A stretch of DNA of 64,000 bases from Roseiarcus sp963794655. Lineage in GTDB: Bacteria > Pseudomonadota > Alphaproteobacteria > Rhizobiales > Beijerinckiaceae. Positions within the stretch are counted from its first letter, which is position 1, and every line of letters begins with the position of its first letter. This document shows, in pieces, positions 60,426 to 64,000 of this stretch. Location: contig CAWCEV010000006.1 of the NCBI GenBank assembly GCA_963794655.1, positions 2,294,001 through 2,358,000 on the forward strand. Reading direction: 5' to 3'. Under the pieces are notes generated by a model. The model saw only the letters and a list, made by a program, of their open reading frames with translations, made no database searches and was not told the origin of the DNA. The position numbers and the translations under genes were made by a program.

Positions 60426-63400
60426 ATGCTGTCGTTCGTCAATTTTCTTCGCGACGGAAAGATAAGAGCTCAATGGAGAGCCGTCTTTCTGTTCACCCTG
60501 TTCCTGCCCCTCGGGTCAGGAATCATCCACGGGCAAGCCATCGGTGGTGGCCAAATTCAAGGTACTGTCACCGACGGGACAGGATCCGCGGTTTCCGGAG
60601 CGACCGTGGAAGCCGTGCAGACGGATTCCGGACTGCACCGCGTCGTGACCAGCGGCGACGACGGCGGCTACAGCCTGCCCAGCCTGCCGGTAGGACCCTA
60701 CACCCTCAAGGTGACGGCCAATGGCTTTAGCACCTACGACCAATCCGGAATCGTGATCCAGGTAGGCAACGAGCTGCGCGTCGACGTGAAACTGCAGGTC
60801 GGCGGCGTATCGCAAACGGTGCAGGTACAAGCCGCAGCCTCTATGGTGCAGACGGAAGATCAATCGATATCGCAGGTCGTCGACCGGCAGCGTACGGTCG
60901 ACCTGCCGTTGAATGGCCGCCAGGCCACGCAGTTGATCCTGCTAACGCCGGGAACGGCGAATGCTCCTGCGACTGACCTGGCTTCAAGCAAGAACTATCC
61001 CAGCGCCGTGACCCTCTCGGTTGCCGGCGCCCAGGCCACCAACATCAACTACCTGATGGACGCCACGGACAACAACGACGCGTTCACCAACGTCAATTTA
61101 CCCTTTCCCTTCCCTGACGCGATTCAGGAATTCAGCGTGCAGACTTCGGGATTGTCGCCGCAATACGGGGTTCACCCCGGCGCGGTGGTGAACGTTGTTA
61201 CACGTGCCGGCGGCAACTCGTTCCATGGAACCCTGTTCGAGTTCTTCCGCAACGGCGACATGAACGCAAAGAACCACTTCTCGACCAAACAGGACACGCT
61301 CAAGCGTAACCAGTACGGCGGGGTACTGGGTGGACCAATCCGCAAAGACAAGTTGTTCTTCTTCGGCGGCTATCAGGGCACGCGCACCCGGCAGCAAACG
61401 AACGCAATCACCAGTTTTGTTCCCACCGCAGCCATGTTCAACGGTGATTTCAGCGCTTATGCCGGCGCCTCCTGCCAAAGCGGCGGCGTGGCCAAGCAGT
61501 TGATCAACCCCGCAACCGGCACGGCCTACCCCGGTAACCAGATTCCGGTGTCGCAGTTCAACTCTTCGGCGCTCGGGCTCTTCAAGTACATCCCGCAGAC
61601 GACCAACCCTTGCGGCAAACTGGTGTACGGCCTTCCGCTACCCCAGAATGAGGATCAATTCATCGGCCGGATTGACTGGACTGCGAACACCAAGCAGACC
61701 GTTTTCGGACGCTACTACCTTACGCACTTCACGCAGGCAGGTATCTTCGCCGGCAATTTGTTGAATACGCAGAACCAGGTTCTCGATGACCGAGTTCAAT
61801 CCTTCACGCTGGGCCACACTTACACCATTACTTCGAGCCTTGTCAGCTCTTTTCACGTGGGGTGGTCGAGAAACATCGTCAGCCGAAACATCGCTCCTGA
61901 CGTGATCAATCCCAACACGCTTGGCATCCAAGTCTTCGCGCCCATCAAGAACTACCTTTACATGAACATCTCGAACGCGTTCACGGTGGCTTGCGGCACT
62001 TGCGAAGGCCTGCTGAACAGCACCAACGGTTACAACGTGCTCGAAGACATGTTCTGGACGAAGGGGATGCATCACTTTTCGTTCGGCGGGAATTACCTGC
62101 GCAATATGCTCGTTTCCAACGGCGTGAACAACGCGAACGGCCAGTTTAATTTCACGGGGCAGTACACCAAGGACGGGCTGGTCGACTTCATGCTCGGCCG
62201 GATTCAATCGCTCTACCAGGGCAACAACAGCGGCGTTGACTTCCGCAAGAACTATGGCGCTCTCTATTTTCAGGACAGCATCCAGTTCAGCCCGCGGTTC
62301 ACTTTGAACGCAGGACTGCGTTGGGCCACGGGATTGCCGGCTATTGAAACCACAGGCCGCGGCGCCCAGTTCTCACTGCCGGGCTTTACCGCTGGGACAA
62401 GATCCACTGTCTATCCCACAGCTCCTCCTGGAGTGTACTTTTATGGCGACCAGGGGGTTCCACACGGTTACTACCACGGCAAATGGAACCGGATTGAACC
62501 GCGCTTCGGCTTCGCGTTCGATCCGCGCGGCCAGGGAAAAGAGAGTATTCGCGCTTCCTATAGTTTAGGTTTTCAGGAGCCCCCGCTTTACTACAACTCC
62601 CGCTACGCGTCGATGCCGCCGTGGGGCGACTCGGTTACACTGACGCCGCCTCCGGGGAATCTGACGACTCCTTACGCGGGCTATCCTGGCGGCAACCCTT
62701 ACCCCAAGCCGTTTCCGCCGACAGCCAACAATGCGTTTTTCCCCACCTCAGGGACATTCTTTGTGCTGCCACCGAACCTTCAGCAGGCTTACTCGCAAAA
62801 CTGGAACCTGAGCGTGCAAAAGCAGTTCCTCACCAACTGGGCGCTCACGGCTACGTATCTTGGCACGCGTGTACTGCATAACTCCTACGGTAATGAGCAA
62901 AACCCGGCGGTCTACTACCCCGGAAAATCGACCGGTGTTGCCGGCTCCTGCGGAACGCTTTCGGTGGTGCCTGCAGCGGGAACAAACTGCTCCACCACCG
63001 CAAACACCAATGCCCGCCGCGTGCTGACCGGCATCAATGCCACCCAGGGGGCCTATTTCACCCAGGTCACCGAGGCTTATACCGGTATGGGATCGAACTT
63101 TAACGGCGTCCTGGTCACCGTGCAGCATCGCTTTTCCCAATACTTCACGCTGCTCAGCAACTACACCTATTCGCATTGCCTCTCCGGTCCTCCGGAAAAC
63201 GGAGACAATGCCGGAGATCAATTCCAGGATCCGGCTCACCCCAACCGCGATTACAGCAACTGCGGTTCTGACCTGCGCCACAACTTTGTGACTTCGGCCA
63301 TTATCCGCAGCGCCGCGGGAGGTACCTATACACGCCAGCTGTTGCTCAGCGGCTGGCAGCTAGCACCCATCGTCACCGCGCAGACCGGCGTTCCCTTTAC

Positions 63401-63824
63401 GGTAACGACCGGCACCGATGCTTCCCTGACCGGCGTAGGCAATGACCGGCCTAACCTGATCGCGAGTCCCCGCGCCCAGAACACTAAAATCACGACCTGG
63501 CTGAACCGGGCATCCTTTGCCGCAAACACGGCTGGAACCTATGGCCAAACCCGACCGTTTGAGTTCTACGGGCCGCACTACACCAACGTGGACACGGCTC
63601 TCAGCAAATTCATCCCTCTGCATGAGGCTTTGCAACTCGAAGCCCGCGCCGAGTGCTTCAACTGCTTCAACCACACCAACTATGCCAACCCGGGCGGCGC
63701 CATCAACGGTAGCGGCACCGGCGTCACCAACCCGGGAACGGCTCTAAGCGCCGGCACCTTCGGAACCATCACTGCTGCGAATCCTCCCCGAATTCTGCAG
63801 CTCAGCCTCAAGATGGATTTCTAA
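60426..63824 (+). CDS. Oar-like TonB-dependent receptor with carboxypeptidase-regulatory domain
   Basis: A 1132-residue outer-membrane protein. After the signal ('WRAVFLFTLFLPLGSGIIHG') comes a CarboxypepD_reg-like domain ('IQGTVTDGTGSAVSGATVEA' and 'GGYSLPSLPVGPYTLKVTAN'), a plug with 'VDRQRTVDLPLNGRQATQLI' and 'VVNVVTRAGGNSFHGTLFEF', and a long beta-barrel ending 'RILQLSLKMDF' with terminal Phe. GGAGG at 60415-60419 fixes the ATG at 60426; upstream TTG is rejected. This family is strongly expanded in Acidobacteriota and imports large ligands, often carbohydrates. It is the clearest taxonomic marker of the right segment. Confidence 0.93.
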   Translation: MLSFVNFLRDGKIRAQWRAVFLFTLFLPLGSGIIHGQAIGGGQIQGTVTDGTGSAVSGATVEAVQTDSGLHRVVTSGDDGGYSLPSLPVGPYTLKVTANGFSTYDQSGIVIQVGNELRVDVKLQVGGVSQTVQVQAAASMVQTEDQSISQVVDRQRTVDLPLNGRQATQLILLTPGTANAPATDLASSKNYPSAVTLSVAGAQATNINYLMDATDNNDAFTNVNLPFPFPDAIQEFSVQTSGLSPQYGVHPGAVVNVVTRAGGNSFHGTLFEFFRNGDMNAKNHFSTKQDTLKRNQYGGVLGGPIRKDKLFFFGGYQGTRTRQQTNAITSFVPTAAMFNGDFSAYAGASCQSGGVAKQLINPATGTAYPGNQIPVSQFNSSALGLFKYIPQTTNPCGKLVYGLPLPQNEDQFIGRIDWTANTKQTVFGRYYLTHFTQAGIFAGNLLNTQNQVLDDRVQSFTLGHTYTITSSLVSSFHVGWSRNIVSRNIAPDVINPNTLGIQVFAPIKNYLYMNISNAFTVACGTCEGLLNSTNGYNVLEDMFWTKGMHHFSFGGNYLRNMLVSNGVNNANGQFNFTGQYTKDGLVDFMLGRIQSLYQGNNSGVDFRKNYGALYFQDSIQFSPRFTLNAGLRWATGLPAIETTGRGAQFSLPGFTAGTRSTVYPTAPPGVYFYGDQGVPHGYYHGKWNRIEPRFGFAFDPRGQGKESIRASYSLGFQEPPLYYNSRYASMPPWGDSVTLTPPPGNLTTPYAGYPGGNPYPKPFPPTANNAFFPTSGTFFVLPPNLQQAYSQNWNLSVQKQFLTNWALTATYLGTRVLHNSYGNEQNPAVYYPGKSTGVAGSCGTLSVVPAAGTNCSTTANTNARRVLTGINATQGAYFTQVTEAYTGMGSNFNGVLVTVQHRFSQYFTLLSNYTYSHCLSGPPENGDNAGDQFQDPAHPNRDYSNCGSDLRHNFVTSAIIRSAAGGTYTRQLLLSGWQLAPIVTAQTGVPFTVTTGTDASLTGVGNDRPNLIASPRAQNTKITTWLNRASFAANTAGTYGQTRPFEFYGPHYTNVDTALSKFIPLHEALQLEARAECFNCFNHTNYANPGGAINGSGTGVTNPGTALSAGTFGTITAANPPRILQLSLKMDF

Positions 63825-63838
63825 GACTCTTCACAGTT

Positions 63839-63867
63839 CTGCATGCCTCTCGTTGAGGGGCATGCAG
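63839..63867 (+). terminator. Hairpin terminator candidate of the receptor gene
   Basis: CTGCATGCCTC and GGGGCATGCAG pair as an 11-bp stem (one G-T pair) around the 7-base loop TCGTTGA, 14 bases after the receptor stop. No T-run follows, so it is either a weak terminator or a 3'-end stabiliser. Confidence 0.5.
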
Positions 63868-63970
63868 GCTAAACCGCAATCTCCTAGACACTTTCCTTCC
63901 TCCAAAGCATCCTTTCTCGCAAGCGCTGATAGCATGGTGGTCGCGCGATCGGCGTCTGGTGCAACCTGGC

Positions 63971-64000
63971 ATGAAAAGCAAGCTATTGGTTTTCCCTTTG
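63971..64000 (+). CDS. Possible start of a further gene (cut by window end)
   Basis: ATG at 63971 opens a frame MKSKLLVFPL, basic then hydrophobic as in a signal peptide. Only ten codons are visible, and no clear ribosome site precedes it. Confidence 0.2.
   Translation, partial: MKSKLLVFPL

Noticed and set aside
53983..64000. Integrative element or prophage carrying the right-hand segment
   Set aside because: No integrase, att repeat, tRNA end or phage gene is visible near the junction; genes are ordinary acidobacterial chromosome genes.

Overview
Bases 1 to about 53,990 read as one high-GC chromosome segment of an alphaproteobacterium, most likely of the order Hyphomicrobiales (Rhizobiales). 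Support comes from the gene orders pyrC-plsY-dprA and ruvX/gatC-gatA-gatB, a Porin_2-type porin, an alphaproteobacterial ornithine decarboxylase, PuuD with a cytochrome c tail, TTAGAA-type candidate iron boxes, and intergenic repeats of a kind common in rhizobial genomes. From about 53,997 to the end the base composition, intergenic repeats and protein families change abruptly to those of an acidobacterium (Terriglobia-like): an Oar-type TonB-dependent receptor, an M24 peptidase, a RES protein and REP-like palindromes. The switch lies inside a Crp/Fnr regulator gene whose 5' part is missing. The window is therefore either a chimeric metagenomic contig or, less likely, a recent insertion.

Layout: 1-6,814 housekeeping (pyrC end, plsY, dprA, ruvX, gatCAB). 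7,371-10,699 histone H1-like gene with terminator, tRNA-Ser(GCT), FecR-domain protein and a polytopic membrane protein. 11,071-14,157 a SIR2 + NB-ARC NTPase + 40-residue TPR protein, the best candidate for an interesting immune-type system. 14,280-23,574 HAD hydrolase, EttA, SohB-like protease, a RES/Xre-type toxin-antitoxin pair with a candidate operator, Nudix, MFS exporter, metallo-beta-lactamase-fold protein and ornithine decarboxylase. 24,494-32,524 porin plus an iron operon (FbpABC-like transporter, beta-propeller protein, Tat-exported DyP peroxidase), with matching candidate iron boxes upstream of the porin and of the operon. 32,709-37,762 DUF2189 protein and a tolQ-tolR-tolA-tolA2-tolB cluster carrying an extra TolA C-terminal domain gene. 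37,936-43,998 GIY-YIG remnant between inverted repeats, urate/allantoate catabolism, a PEP-CTERM-type surface protein, xylose isomerase and an aspartic protease. 44,015-45,534 an IS1182-type element. 45,580-50,714 a LuxC/LuxE/AMP-ligase/SDR/hexapeptide-transferase operon in which two genes carry three frameshifts. 51,023-53,990 phosphomannomutase, Mug glycosylase and the truncated Crp.

The acidobacterial part holds a second beta-propeller protein homologous to the one in the iron operon, a RAYT transposase remnant beside a REP-like hairpin, a second RES toxin with an unusually long antitoxin-like partner, an M24 peptidase, a methyltransferase remnant cut at an inverted REP pair, a small conserved-looking gene and the Oar-like receptor. 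No CRISPR array, rRNA gene or replication origin was seen. All calls come from reading the sequence; no database search was run.
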